Source: Clostridiales bacterium (GTDB lineage: Bacteria > Bacillota > Clostridia > Christensenellales > Aristaeellaceae). Taken from it: a DNA stretch of 43,722 bases. The translations under genes and the position numbers were made by a program. The DNA is taken from assembly GCA_015056155.1 (NCBI GenBank), contig SVGU01000016.1:1-43722 (forward strand), written 5' to 3'. Each line of letters opens with the position of its first letter. Position 1 is the first letter of the stretch. Below the pieces are notes generated by a model that saw nothing but the letters and a program-made list of their open reading frames with translations, was not told the DNA's origin and searched no databases. Positions 30,015 to 39,146 of this stretch are shown here, in pieces.

Positions 30015-32414
30015 TTATGCGATGGGCAGACGGATTTCCGCGTGATGCGTTCCGTCGTCTGCCATGATGGTCATGTCCTGCTCCGGCAGGATGACCGCCA
30101 GCGCCTCGCCGTAGTAGGTGTCGGTGGTGGCATCAAGGTAGCTCTCCGGGTAGAAGGGACATGCGCTGCCCAGGCCGAGGAGCTTGCCGCCCCCGACATT
30201 CACGCGGATTCTGCCCCGCTCCATGGGCTTCCCGATGCCATTTTCGTCCGTGTACCGCAGGCGCACCCAGCAGAGCTTGCCCTGCTCCGGGGCGGCTTCC
30301 GGCTCGATGCGGAGCTGAGTCGGCTCGCCCGCTGTGACAAGCGTTTTCCGCCCAATTTCCCGGCCCGCGCTGTCGTAGGACACAGCGGTCAGCTCGCCGT
30401 TTTCATAGGGAATGCGGAAGTGGGCCAGACAGGTGTTCTTGAGCATCTTCGTGCCGCCGGGCTTGCCGTTGAGCAGCAGCTCCACCTTCGCCGCGCGGGC
30501 GTAGACCTCCACAAAAGCCTTTTTGCCCTCGCAGCCGCGCCAGCTCCAGCTGTCCATGGCGTTGGTCATCTTCCATGCGGAGGGCGAATGCTTCTCGCCC
30601 TCGTGGTTCACCGGGCGCACGGCGATATAGAGGCCGATCTCCTTTTCCAGTGCGACGCGGGTGTAGAGCGCCTCGCCCAGGGGCTTGCCCGTCAGGTCGA
30701 TGCGTCCCGAGCCCGCCAGCATCCAGCCCGGGCCCTCGAACTGGGGCGCGTACTCCTGATATTCCCAGGAGCCGACGCCCACCTCGCCCATGTAGTCCAT
30801 GCCAGCCCAGACGAAATCGCCCACCAGGCGTGGCTCCTTCTTTGCCAGCTCGCGGAAGCGGTATGCGTCGTTGCAGAAGGTCTCCGAGCCCAGGATCAGC
30901 CGGTCGGGGTACTTCTTCAGGTCGTGCTGATAGCGGTATATGCCGTAGTTGTAGCCCGCGATATCCATCGCTGCGAAGGCGTCACGGGTCTTGACGTCGC
31001 AGCCGTGGAGGGTCGCGCCGCGCTTCATGAACTCATCGCCCAGAAGTCCTGCCATGTCATTGAAAAACTGGCTGCCGACAGCCTTCTTCCTGGCGGTCTT
31101 GTTCTTCAGCTTCGCCTTCTCGGCGGCGTCGGCCTCCTTCTTCGCCTTCTTGTCCGAATACACGCCGAAGCCGATGGAGGACAGGAAGTTGAAGAAGATG
31201 TTCACGCCGCAGGTGACGGGGCGGGTGTCGTCCAGTTGATGGAGGAAGTCCGTCATCTGCCGGGTCAGGGCGATACCCTTTGGCTGGGCAGTTTCGCTGA
31301 CCTCGTTGCCGGTGGAGTACAGGATGACGCTGGGGTGGTTGTAGTCCTTTTCGACCATGTCGGTGAGGTCTTGCTGCCACCAGTCGGCGAAATAAGGCAC
31401 ATAGTCGTGCTCGGTCTTGTGGATGTACCAGTGGTCGATGTACTCGTCCATCACCAGCATGCCCAGCCGGTCGCAGGCATCCAGCAACGCCTTGGAGCAG
31501 GGGTTGTGGGCGCTGCGCAGGGCGTTGTAGCCGTTCTCCTTCAGCAGGCGGACGCGGCGCTCCTCGGCCTCGGGGAAGCATTTCGCGCCCAGCACGCCGT
31601 GGTCGTGATGGATGCACGCGCCCTGGATGATGACCCGCTCGCCGTTGAGGCAAAGGCCGTCCTTCCCCCATGTGAGCGTGCGGATGCCAAAGGAGCACAC
31701 ATGCTCATCCGTGCCGAAGCGCACGCGGCAGGTGTACAGATGCGGGCTGTCGGGACTCCACAGCTTCGCGTCGGGGATGGCGATATGGAACCTGGCATCG
31801 CCGCCGGTGAACTGCTTCGCACTGGCAACGAGCGTTTCCCCGTCCAGGATATCCACAATGCATTCGCCGGGCGCGGTGGTCTTCACCGTCACAGCGATCT
31901 CCGCCGGCTCCACCGAAACGGTGCGGATCTTCACGCCGTTGACAGCGATGTGGGCTTTGTCTGCCATCCACAGGGTCACGGGACGGTAGATACCCGCGCC
32001 GGAGTACCAGCGGGAGTTGGGCTGGTCGCTGTTCCGCGCGATGACGGACAGGGTATGCTCGCCCGGAGTCAGCCTTCCGGTCAGATCCACATAGAAATTC
32101 GTATAGCCGTAGGGGCGGAAGGCCAGCTTCTCGCCGTCCAGCAGGACCTCCGCGTGCTGATACACGCCCTCGAATTCCAACAGAAGGGCCTTGTCCGCCC
32201 AGTCAGCTGGGGCGGTGAAGGTCTTTTCGTACAGGTAGTCATGGCCTTCAAACCAGCAGCCGTTCTTGCCGGAGGGCGCAAGGGCGTCGCGGCGCTCCTC
32301 CAGCATGGCGTCATGGGGGATCATCACAGGACGAGGCACGTTGCTGCCCTCCTGACGCGGCAAAGGCTCTTTGTGGCGGCAGGTCCAGCCGGTATTGAAA
32401 GAAATGGCGCGCAC
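30015..32414 (-). CDS. GH2-family beta-galactosidase/glucuronidase-like enzyme
   Basis: This 799-residue protein is of the GH2 family. An N-terminal jelly-roll sugar-binding domain (FEGVYQHAEVLLDGEKLAFRP) and an Ig-like domain precede the TIM barrel, which shows ACIHHDHGVLGAKCF, NALRSAHNPCSKALLD and the acid/base Glu in LYSTGNEVSETA. The probable nucleophile is Glu in LILGSETFCND. An uncommon Lys/Ala-rich insertion (KKAKKEADAAEKAKLKNK) sits within the barrel. Substrate may be a beta-galactoside, beta-glucuronide or beta-mannoside. The start is GTG at 32414 with AGGAGG 8 bases upstream. No signal peptide is visible. It lies 18 bases after the histidine kinase gene, in the same unit. Confidence 0.92.
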   Translation of the reverse strand: MRAISFNTGWTCRHKEPLPRQEGSNVPRPVMIPHDAMLEERRDALAPSGKNGCWFEGHDYLYEKTFTAPADWADKALLLEFEGVYQHAEVLLDGEKLAFRPYGYTNFYVDLTGRLTPGEHTLSVIARNSDQPNSRWYSGAGIYRPVTLWMADKAHIAVNGVKIRTVSVEPAEIAVTVKTTAPGECIVDILDGETLVASAKQFTGGDARFHIAIPDAKLWSPDSPHLYTCRVRFGTDEHVCSFGIRTLTWGKDGLCLNGERVIIQGACIHHDHGVLGAKCFPEAEERRVRLLKENGYNALRSAHNPCSKALLDACDRLGMLVMDEYIDHWYIHKTEHDYVPYFADWWQQDLTDMVEKDYNHPSVILYSTGNEVSETAQPKGIALTRQMTDFLHQLDDTRPVTCGVNIFFNFLSSIGFGVYSDKKAKKEADAAEKAKLKNKTARKKAVGSQFFNDMAGLLGDEFMKRGATLHGCDVKTRDAFAAMDIAGYNYGIYRYQHDLKKYPDRLILGSETFCNDAYRFRELAKKEPRLVGDFVWAGMDYMGEVGVGSWEYQEYAPQFEGPGWMLAGSGRIDLTGKPLGEALYTRVALEKEIGLYIAVRPVNHEGEKHSPSAWKMTNAMDSWSWRGCEGKKAFVEVYARAAKVELLLNGKPGGTKMLKNTCLAHFRIPYENGELTAVSYDSAGREIGRKTLVTAGEPTQLRIEPEAAPEQGKLCWVRLRYTDENGIGKPMERGRIRVNVGGGKLLGLGSACPFYPESYLDATTDTYYGEALAVILPEQDMTIMADDGTHHAEIRLPIA

Positions 32415-32432
32415 AGCATATTCCTCCTGACG

Positions 32433-33770
32433 TCAGGCAGCGGAAGGAACCGGCAGAAGAATGCGCAGTTCGAACCAGCCGCCCTGCGTGCTGATGGTCA
32501 TGGAACCGTTGTATTTGGCGACGACATCGCGGATGCTCTTGAGGCCGAAGCCGTGGAAGCGCTTGTCCGCCTTTGTCGTGGCCGGAATGCCGTTTTCGTA
32601 CGCCAGCTCGCCCTCGTAGCAGTTCTCCACGCGGATGCGCAGGAACTGCTTCTGCCGGGCGATGGACACGTGAATGAGGCGCTTCTCCGGGTCATCCAGC
32701 TTGCAGACGCCCTCGATGGCGTTGTCCAGCGCGTTGCCGAAGAGGGCTGAGAGGTCCATCGGGTGCATGAAGGACAATTCCGCACCATCGGCCACACAGG
32801 TGAGCGAGATCCCCTGATGCTGGCACTGCAGGGACTTGGCGGACAGGAGCGTATCCAGCACCCGGTTGCCGGTCTTGTTCTGCACCTCGTACTGGCGGAT
32901 CTCCTGCTCCATGCGGTCCAGGTATTCCAGCTTCCGCTCGCTGTCCGCTTCCGAGCGCAGCAGGCGGATCTGGTGCTTCAGGTCATGGTATTTCTGATCC
33001 ACCAGCGCGATGGTCTCCTCCGAGATCCGGTAGTTCTCATACTGCATGTGGAGCATCGTCTGCAGAAAATCCACCTCCAGGCGGGTGCTGAGCTCCTGCA
33101 GCTGGGAGTGGTAGGCGTAAAGCATGATCAGTCCGCCCAGGGCTACCAGGGTGCGGATGATGAAAATCTCTGCCGTGAAAGTGCTGGAAAAGGGGGTGTT
33201 TTTGAACGCATAGCTCAGGTTGCTCACCGCAAACGCCGTGAAGCACAGCATGGCCGCGGTTTGCAGCTCCTTCCAGCCGATGGGCAGCCGGCCGTAATCG
33301 GGCCGGTACTTGCGCTCCATCAGGTACATGACGCCGTACACCAGGCCGTGGCTGATGAGCAGGAAAAGCAGGTTGATATGCCATGCAAGGGGGAATTTCA
33401 GCACCGTCAGTCCGAAATAGAACAGCTGCCACTCCAGCGCAGCGGCAAATTCGCCAAGGGCAAACGCCCGGGCGCAGAAGTACCCCGCCTTCTTCCACGA
33501 CATAGCGCAGCAGGCTTTGATGCACAAAAGCATCAGCGACACGGATACAAACATGCACGGAAAGAACCACTGCACCGCGATCCCGTCCGTGGCGATCATG
33601 AACGCGCCCAGCGCCAGCAGGAAGCCCAGCAGCACTGCCGTCAGCCTCCACCCGCGGAAGCGCCGCGGATTGGGCAGGATGTAGAACACGCAGCTGAGCC
33701 AGTAGGTGATGACATAGTATATGCCCGGCGTTTTGGACAGGTCGACCACATCCGGCAGGAGGATCATCAT
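32433..33770 (-). CDS. AgrC-like GHKL sensor histidine kinase
   Basis: This 445-residue kinase has about six N-terminal TM segments (residues about 10-225), a coiled linker and the phosphoacceptor stretch KYHDLKHQIRLLRSE. The GHKL ATPase has the N-box LSALFGNALDNAIEG and a glycine-rich lid FHGFGLKSIRDVVAKYNGSM. This is the layout of AgrC, BlpH and other kinases paired with LytTR regulators, which often sense peptides, though many sense other signals. It overlaps its regulator gene by four bases (ATGA). No AgrD-like prepeptide or AgrB protease gene is visible nearby. Its operon with GH2 and GH3 suggests that it senses a carbohydrate-linked or envelope signal, which is inference. Confidence 0.92.
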   Translation of the reverse strand: MMILLPDVVDLSKTPGIYYVITYWLSCVFYILPNPRRFRGWRLTAVLLGFLLALGAFMIATDGIAVQWFFPCMFVSVSLMLLCIKACCAMSWKKAGYFCARAFALGEFAAALEWQLFYFGLTVLKFPLAWHINLLFLLISHGLVYGVMYLMERKYRPDYGRLPIGWKELQTAAMLCFTAFAVSNLSYAFKNTPFSSTFTAEIFIIRTLVALGGLIMLYAYHSQLQELSTRLEVDFLQTMLHMQYENYRISEETIALVDQKYHDLKHQIRLLRSEADSERKLEYLDRMEQEIRQYEVQNKTGNRVLDTLLSAKSLQCQHQGISLTCVADGAELSFMHPMDLSALFGNALDNAIEGVCKLDDPEKRLIHVSIARQKQFLRIRVENCYEGELAYENGIPATTKADKRFHGFGLKSIRDVVAKYNGSMTISTQGGWFELRILLPVPSAA

Positions 33771-34477
33771 TTGCTCACCTCGTTGATGTAATCATTCAGA
33801 GCGTCCATCAGCGGCTTCTTGCGGGCGCGGCTGACTTGAATGAGGTCGCTGCCGACAAGGATATCATTCGCCTGCACTTCCTGAACATACTCCAGATTGA
33901 CCAGGTAGCATTTGCTGCAGCGGAAGAAGCGGTCCGCCGGCAGAACAGCCTCCATTTCGCTCAGGGTACCCTTCGCGGCGAACACCTCGCCCGTCAGGTG
34001 GAACATCAGGTCATGATCCTGCACCTCAATGTAGGTGATCTCGCTCAGGTCGATCTTCTTCATGCCGCCCCGCACCTGCACGCTGATAAACGCCTTCCTG
34101 CGCTTGTGCATGCGGGTGATCGCCCGGTCGATCCGCTGAGAAAAGGCATAGTAGGACACGGGCTTGAGGACGTAATCCAGCGCATCGACCAGGTAGCCCT
34201 TCATGGCATAGTGGGGCGTGCTGGTGATGAAGATGATAACCACCTCGCTGTCCACGCGGCGGATGCGCTCAGCCGCCTCCATGCCGTCCATGCCGGGCAT
34301 GACGATGTCCATCAGGATCACGTCGTAATTGGCCGTGTAATTCCTGGTGATCGCCTCGCCATCGGTGAACACGGTGATGCTGAACTTGACTCCCGCATCC
34401 TTTGCATAGCGCTCCAGGTATTGCTGCAGTTCCTTCCGGCTGGCGGCGTCGTCCTCCACCAGTGCAATGCGGATCAT
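33767..34477 (-). CDS. LytTR-family response regulator
   Basis: This 236-residue regulator has a receiver domain (IRIALVEDDAASRKELQQYL, phosphoacceptor Asp in YDVILMDIVMPGMDG, Lys in LKPVSYYAF) and a C-terminal LytTR DNA-binding domain (ITYIEVQDHDLMFHLTGEVF, FRCSKCYLVNLEYVQEV). I start it at ATG 34477, with AAGGAGGG 6 bases upstream, rather than at the longer frame from 34516, which overlaps the -10 region. It is the first gene of the operon with the kinase, GH2 and GH3 genes. It probably autoregulates, but I did not find a clear pair of LytTR direct repeats in the short upstream gap. Confidence 0.92.
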   Translation of the reverse strand: MIRIALVEDDAASRKELQQYLERYAKDAGVKFSITVFTDGEAITRNYTANYDVILMDIVMPGMDGMEAAERIRRVDSEVVIIFITSTPHYAMKGYLVDALDYVLKPVSYYAFSQRIDRAITRMHKRRKAFISVQVRGGMKKIDLSEITYIEVQDHDLMFHLTGEVFAAKGTLSEMEAVLPADRFFRCSKCYLVNLEYVQEVQANDILVGSDLIQVSRARKKPLMDALNDYINEVSK

Positions 34478-34524
34478 CCGGATCCCTCCTTCGTATGGAG
34501 ATAGGCAACGTTTCATATGCCTGT

Positions 34525-34553
34525 ATTATAGCATGTTCCGCTCATTCGGACAA
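34525..34553 (-). promoter_or_regulatory. Promoter of the LytTR-kinase-GH2-GH3 operon
   Basis: TTGTCC (34548-34553), a 17-base spacer and a perfect TATAAT (34525-34530) on the minus strand. The -35 lies within the last codons of the preceding SGNH gene. The weak -35 fits an activator-dependent promoter. Confidence 0.7.
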
Positions 34554-37469
34554 TGCCTCGCAGTCCAGCCGTTCCTGCAGGTCGCGGATGATCTGCGCCG
34601 TCCGGAGCTGCACGCCGCGGGTGGAAAGGTGGCTGTCAATGAGGTAGAACTCCGTGGCCGGGTAGAGGTAATCCTCAATGCCGGAAATGACCGGCACGCA
34701 CAGGTGCTCCATCAAATGCGCATGGAGCGCCGCACGGGCCTCGGGGACAGACTCCGCTGTCAGGCTGGACCAGTTGCGGGGCGTATAGGAGAAATACACC
34801 TTCACACCCTTGTCCAGGAAGGGCTGATATGCTGCATTCAGCCGGTCGATGAGCGCGACCGGGAAGGCCTCCACGGTGTAATCCGCCCGGAAGGACTGCA
34901 GCAGCACGTCCTCCGTGCCGCCCTCGCGGGGCAGGATGAAATCGCCCTCCCGGTTGTAGGTATCAAAGGGGTACTGGTTGCCGTCGTCGTCAAAGCCGTT
35001 GGCGCTGACCGCATAGCTGCGGCTACCCATGACGCTGCGGGTCGTCAGGTACTTGCCGAGGCTGTCGAACACAGCCGTGTAGCCCCGCAGATCCAGCAGC
35101 GCAAGCGCATCATAATTCGACTCCATCATTGCGAAGAAATGCGGATCAAGGCGGTCCGTCTCGCAGAACTGATCGTCCGTGGTGTCGAATTCCGGCGCGG
35201 AAAGCAGGATATCGCCCGCGTTCATCAGGTCACAGAGCAGGTCATACTGGGGCAGCGCATTGGTATAGGCATACACGCCCATATTGGCCACCTCATATTC
35301 CGGGAAAGCCGCGCGGATCGCCGGACTGTCGTAGCCATAGCGCCCGGAGGAGCCGGAGAAGAGCACGATCTTCCGCCGGTCGCGGATGGAGAGCAGCCAG
35401 TCGTACTTGTCCGAGAACGTGTCGAAATAGGTGCCGCTGTATACGGGATAGGTCGCCGCGTGGATGCGCAGGGTAGCCAGGCGCTCACATCCCTCGAAGG
35501 ACGCATCGTAAATGTAGTACAGATTATCGGAGAGCGTGATCTCCTGCAGGGTGCTGCCCGTGAACGCGCCGCGCTCGACACAGAACATCGTTTCCGGCAG
35601 GACGACGCGGTCGATCGCCGCGCCAGCAAAAGCGCCGCTCCGGATGCGCGTGACCTTCGCGCCGCCGAGGCTGCGTGGAACCACGACGTCCGCCGAATCC
35701 CCCAGCCACGCGGTGATATATGCCTCGTTGCGGACGATCTCATATGCGAAGTCTGCCTCCGGCGAGCACGCGGACCACTGCGCATAGAGCGTCATTCCCT
35801 CTCCGCGCGCGATGCGGCTGCCCAGGCCGACCGCCGTCCCGCTGCCGTCCGCCTCAGTATTCCAGCCGGTCAGGATGTATCCCTCCCGGGTGAAATATCG
35901 CGTGCCCTGTGCGGTGTTGACCCGCAGATGCACATCGTCCGCAGGCAGGGCAATGACGGATTCGCCGCTGCGGGTCTGCCCGCCGTTCCCGTCATAGCGG
36001 ATGACAAAGGACGCTTCCGGCGCCGTGATGGGCTGCGGAACAGGCGCGGGCGCAGTCTCCCCTGCTCCCCGCAGACGCTGCGCATGGGGCGCCCAGAAAT
36101 AGTTGGTCATCCACGACGACAGGTGCTCCTGCGGCACATACACCATCGCGGCTGTTCCGTCCAGCAGCCCCCCGCCGACCGGGCAGTCCGCCGGATCATC
36201 ATGCAGCATGACGATGCGCGTCAGATTCACGCAGCCCGCAAAGGAGCCATCCTCCACGCGCCCGATGCCGCCCGGAACGGTCAGCTGCCGGATGCGCGCA
36301 TTCCCCGCAAATACGCCGGGGGCGAAGCTGGTGACCGGTTTCCCACCGATCTGCGCAGGGATGGTCAGCGTTTCCCGCTGCGCCCCCTCCGCCGTCAGAC
36401 CTGTCAGGCGGAGCGCGTTTCCGACGGCCTCATACAGGAAGCAGGCCGCATCGCTGCTGTCGCCCGTCTGCGGGACAGCCTCTGCCGCAGCGGGCATGTC
36501 CGGCATCGCTGCGGACGGCTCCGGCAGCCCGAGGAAGTCACACAGTGCCTTCGCCATGCGGATGGTGTTGACCGTCGCACCGGCGGTGTTCAGGTGGAAG
36601 TTGGTATCGTAGAACCAATCTGCCTCCATGAGGGAATCCGCCGGGTCTCCAAGGACACGGACGCCTGTCTGCGCCGTCAGGAAGGCCGCGAACGCCTCCG
36701 ATGACGCGACCTCCCCTGCTGGGACCGCTGCCGCATTCATCGGGCAGAACCGGAACAGAAAGGTCACGCCCTTCCGCTCGCACCGGGACGCATACGACCG
36801 CAGATACTCCGCGAAGTCCGCATCCAGCAGCGCCGGATCGAAGCACACCGGCATGTCCGGGTCAAATCCCCCAGGCATGACATTGCACACGCGCAGGACA
36901 GATATGTCCCCCCGTTCATTAAAGGCCGCCCGGCTGTACACGCCCTCCGGCAGAGGCTTTCCCGTCCGCATACAGGTCAGCTTGTCAGCAGCGAACGCCG
37001 CCAGCGAACCGGCCATCGCGGACAGATCATCCGCCCGCAGCCGGGGCAGCAGGTAAAACGCCCCGTCCGCCGCCTGCCACATGCTATTGGCGCTGAAGTA
37101 CATCGACAGCGTCTGGGCGCTCTGCTCCGGGCTGAAAATGACGACGTCGCCCTCGCGCAGCTCCGGCCAGGCAAGATCGAGCATCACCGCCGTACCAAGG
37201 CCCGCATACATGCCGAAGTTGACGACCTCATAGCCCGGCACGAGCGATTCCAGCAGCGCGCTGTCCTGCCCGAAGGCTGCGCCGCTGCCGCCTGCGACGA
37301 TGATGCGCGGCTTTCTGCCCGCCCGGGAAAGCAGGGCGCATTTGTCCCTCAGTGCCCCCAGGAAGGTCGCGTCGTACTGCGCAGGCGTGCAGAACACCGC
37401 CGCCATCAGCCCCGCCGGGACGATCAGCAGCACAAAAAGCCACGCGATCAGCCGCATGCACCGCTTCAT
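34542..37469 (-). CDS. Large surface protein: SGNH-like domain, LRR, B-repeat, LRR, second SGNH-like domain
   Basis: This protein of 975 residues begins with a signal-anchor (LIAWLFVLLIVPAGLMAAVF). An SGNH-hydrolase-like domain follows, with IIVAGGSGAAFGQDS as block I and WFYDTNFHLNTAGA as block V (Asp-His pair). Next come BspA-type LRR units (LTIPAQIGGKPVTSFAPGVF), a Listeria-Bacteroides repeat (YDGNGGQ..., ILTGWNTEADGSG, YAQWSA) and more LRR. A second SGNH-like domain ends the chain (KIVLFSGSSGRYGYDS; FYLIDSHLSTRGVQL). Both keep Ser, Asp and His. With the MBOAT gene 16 bases upstream it resembles the AlgI plus AlgJ/AlgX or DltB/DltD pairing, so it may transfer acyl groups to a surface glycan. 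ATG 37469 has GGAGGTGA in front and is preferred to GTG 37478. Confidence 0.82.
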   Translation of the reverse strand: MKRCMRLIAWLFVLLIVPAGLMAAVFCTPAQYDATFLGALRDKCALLSRAGRKPRIIVAGGSGAAFGQDSALLESLVPGYEVVNFGMYAGLGTAVMLDLAWPELREGDVVIFSPEQSAQTLSMYFSANSMWQAADGAFYLLPRLRADDLSAMAGSLAAFAADKLTCMRTGKPLPEGVYSRAAFNERGDISVLRVCNVMPGGFDPDMPVCFDPALLDADFAEYLRSYASRCERKGVTFLFRFCPMNAAAVPAGEVASSEAFAAFLTAQTGVRVLGDPADSLMEADWFYDTNFHLNTAGATVNTIRMAKALCDFLGLPEPSAAMPDMPAAAEAVPQTGDSSDAACFLYEAVGNALRLTGLTAEGAQRETLTIPAQIGGKPVTSFAPGVFAGNARIRQLTVPGGIGRVEDGSFAGCVNLTRIVMLHDDPADCPVGGGLLDGTAAMVYVPQEHLSSWMTNYFWAPHAQRLRGAGETAPAPVPQPITAPEASFVIRYDGNGGQTRSGESVIALPADDVHLRVNTAQGTRYFTREGYILTGWNTEADGSGTAVGLGSRIARGEGMTLYAQWSACSPEADFAYEIVRNEAYITAWLGDSADVVVPRSLGGAKVTRIRSGAFAGAAIDRVVLPETMFCVERGAFTGSTLQEITLSDNLYYIYDASFEGCERLATLRIHAATYPVYSGTYFDTFSDKYDWLLSIRDRRKIVLFSGSSGRYGYDSPAIRAAFPEYEVANMGVYAYTNALPQYDLLCDLMNAGDILLSAPEFDTTDDQFCETDRLDPHFFAMMESNYDALALLDLRGYTAVFDSLGKYLTTRSVMGSRSYAVSANGFDDDGNQYPFDTYNREGDFILPREGGTEDVLLQSFRADYTVEAFPVALIDRLNAAYQPFLDKGVKVYFSYTPRNWSSLTAESVPEARAALHAHLMEHLCVPVISGIEDYLYPATEFYLIDSHLSTRGVQLRTAQIIRDLQERLDCEALSE

Positions 37470-37485
37470 CCCGGTCACCTCCCCG

Positions 37486-38880
37486 TCAGAATTGGAAGTA
37501 GATAAACGCGCTGACTGCGCCGCTCTCCAGCCGCATCAGCCAGCTGAAGCCCACCGCCAGCGCCAGCAGCGATATCCACAGATCAGGCACAGGCTTTTCC
37601 TCCTCCGTGACCCTGTGCAGCAGAGGGAACAGCATCAGCACCCCCGCGATCTGCAGCACGTCCATCGCGGTCATGCCCAGCTGCGCCGCCGCGAGAGACG
37701 CATCCCACCCGCTGAACAGGCTATGAAGCAGCATCTCCGCATGGGACAGGCTCTCCGCACGGAAGAAGATCCACGTCAGCGTCACCGCTGCGAAGGTCGC
37801 CGCTGTCATGAGCAGGCGGCCGGTTCTTCCTTTGGGAAGCCGGTCGCGCAGGAGGATATCCGCCGTCATCATCGCGCCGTGGAGCAGCCCCCAGACCACG
37901 AAGGTCCAGGCAGCGCCATGCCACAGGCCGCTCAGGGCGAAAACCGCCAGCGTCGCCAGGATCTGCCGGGCACGCCCGCGACGGCTTCCGCCCAGCGGAA
38001 TGTACACGTAGTCGGTGAACCATGTGCTCAGGCTGATGTGCCAGCGCCGCCAGAACTCGCGGATCGACGCGGCGAGGTACGGCCGGTCGAAGTTGCGCAT
38101 CAGCCGCACGCCCATCAGCCGCGCGCTGCCTGCAGCGATCTCCGAATAGCCGGAGAAGTCGCAGTATATCTGCAGGGCAAACAGGAGCGTACCCGCCAGC
38201 ACAGACAGACCGTCCGGCGCATCGAGGGCGTAGACCCTTTCGACGAACCGGGCCGCGAAGTCCGCCGCGACGACCTTGCGGAAGAAACCCGCAGCCAGCA
38301 GCCGCAGGCCCATGCGCGCGTCGGCCGCCGTGGCGTTCCTGTGCGCGCGAAGCTGGGGCAGCAGCGAGGTCGCCCGCTCGATCGGGCCGGCAACCAGCTG
38401 GGGAAAGAAGCTCACATACAGCGCGAAATAGCCGAAATGCCGCTCCACCGCGAGATCGCCCCGGTACACATCCACCACGTAGGACATCGCCTGGAAGGTG
38501 TAGAAGCTCACGCCCACCGGGAGAATGACCGCCCAGGCATCGAAGCCTTGCCCGCCCAGCAGCTGCCAGAGTGCGGACAGCGATTCCGTCAGGAACCCGG
38601 CATATTTGTAGTAGCCCAGCAGCCCCAGACAGACGATCATGTCCAGCGCCAGGAAAAGCCGCTGCATCCGCCGGTCCTGCGTGCGCGAAATGAGCAGCCC
38701 CGCGACCCAGGACGCCGCCGTCACGCCGATGATGAGCGCCGTAAGCGCCGCATGCCAGCTTGCATAGAAGAACCAGCTCGCCCCCAGCAGCGGCAGCCAG
38801 CGCCATTTTCCCGGCGTAAAGCGGTACACGAGCGCCACGACCGGCAGGAAGACCAGGTACTCGAGGGAGTCGAAGCTCAT
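37486..38880 (-). CDS. MBOAT-family O-acyltransferase (AlgI-like)
   Basis: This 464-residue polytopic protein is of the AlgI/DltB/PatA group. Marks are FDSLEYLVFLPVVALVYRF at the start, YYKYAGF, ILPVGVSFYTFQAMSYVVDV, FFPQLVAGPIERA, REFWRRWHISLSTWFTDYVY, PLGGSRRG and the catalytic His in SGLWHGAAWTFVVWG. It should carry an acyl group, usually acetyl, across the membrane to a partner such as an SGNH protein. It is preceded with a four-base overlap by a small membrane protein gene and followed by the SGNH-LRR gene, forming a three-gene cassette. The acceptor could be the EPS made by the central locus, or teichoic-type polymer; this is not settled by sequence. Confidence 0.93.
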   Translation of the reverse strand: MSFDSLEYLVFLPVVALVYRFTPGKWRWLPLLGASWFFYASWHAALTALIIGVTAASWVAGLLISRTQDRRMQRLFLALDMIVCLGLLGYYKYAGFLTESLSALWQLLGGQGFDAWAVILPVGVSFYTFQAMSYVVDVYRGDLAVERHFGYFALYVSFFPQLVAGPIERATSLLPQLRAHRNATAADARMGLRLLAAGFFRKVVAADFAARFVERVYALDAPDGLSVLAGTLLFALQIYCDFSGYSEIAAGSARLMGVRLMRNFDRPYLAASIREFWRRWHISLSTWFTDYVYIPLGGSRRGRARQILATLAVFALSGLWHGAAWTFVVWGLLHGAMMTADILLRDRLPKGRTGRLLMTAATFAAVTLTWIFFRAESLSHAEMLLHSLFSGWDASLAAAQLGMTAMDVLQIAGVLMLFPLLHRVTEEEKPVPDLWISLLALAVGFSWLMRLESGAVSAFIYFQF

Positions 38881-39119
38881 CCGCCGCGCCCCCCTTCATG
38901 CAGCAGGGACGCCGATGACGCCGCCAGCGTAAGAAGTACATACAGCAGCGCTTCCTGCCAGGAGCCGCCGGACAGGAGGCCTGTCAGCGCCGCCCCTGCA
39001 CAACTGACGGCGCCAAAAAAGGACAGGACGTGCCCCTTTTTCACGAACGCTCCGATCAGAACCATGAGGATCGCCGCGATCAGCAGCGCCATGGACAGAG
39101 GTGAATGAAAAAGAATCAT
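38877..39119 (-). CDS. Small membrane protein (80 aa) coupled to the MBOAT gene
   Basis: This 80-residue hydrophobic protein has three likely TM segments (about 7-26, 30-50, 56-73) and a Gly-rich end (LLHEGGRGG). Its stop overlaps the MBOAT start by four bases (ATGA), which indicates coupled translation. I know of no named family. Short membrane proteins accompany MBOAT genes in the Dlt system, so an assembly or stability role is plausible but inferred. The ATG at 39119 has a GGGGGCAGG site. It may be cotranscribed with the symporter gene 27 bases upstream. Confidence 0.75.
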   Translation of the reverse strand: MILFHSPLSMALLIAAILMVLIGAFVKKGHVLSFFGAVSCAGAALTGLLSGGSWQEALLYVLLTLAASSASLLHEGGRGG

Positions 39120-39146
39120 GTCCTGCCCCCGTATTTCCTGATTTGA

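Noticed and set aside
27774..32750. A 1658-codon open frame on the plus strand opposite the GH3, GH2 and kinase genes
   Set aside because: It mirrors three well-supported genes, has His/Gln/Arg-rich low-complexity content and no domain. In GC-rich genes the antisense frame is often open. The same holds for 10480-13851 (minus), 39459-43208 (plus), 34467-36704 (plus), 21158-23227 (minus) and 3713-5605 (plus).
34542..37469. A plain BspA-like adhesin
   Set aside because: LRR and B-repeats are present, but the two ends are SGNH-like with Ser and Asp-His motifs, and the neighbour is an MBOAT enzyme.
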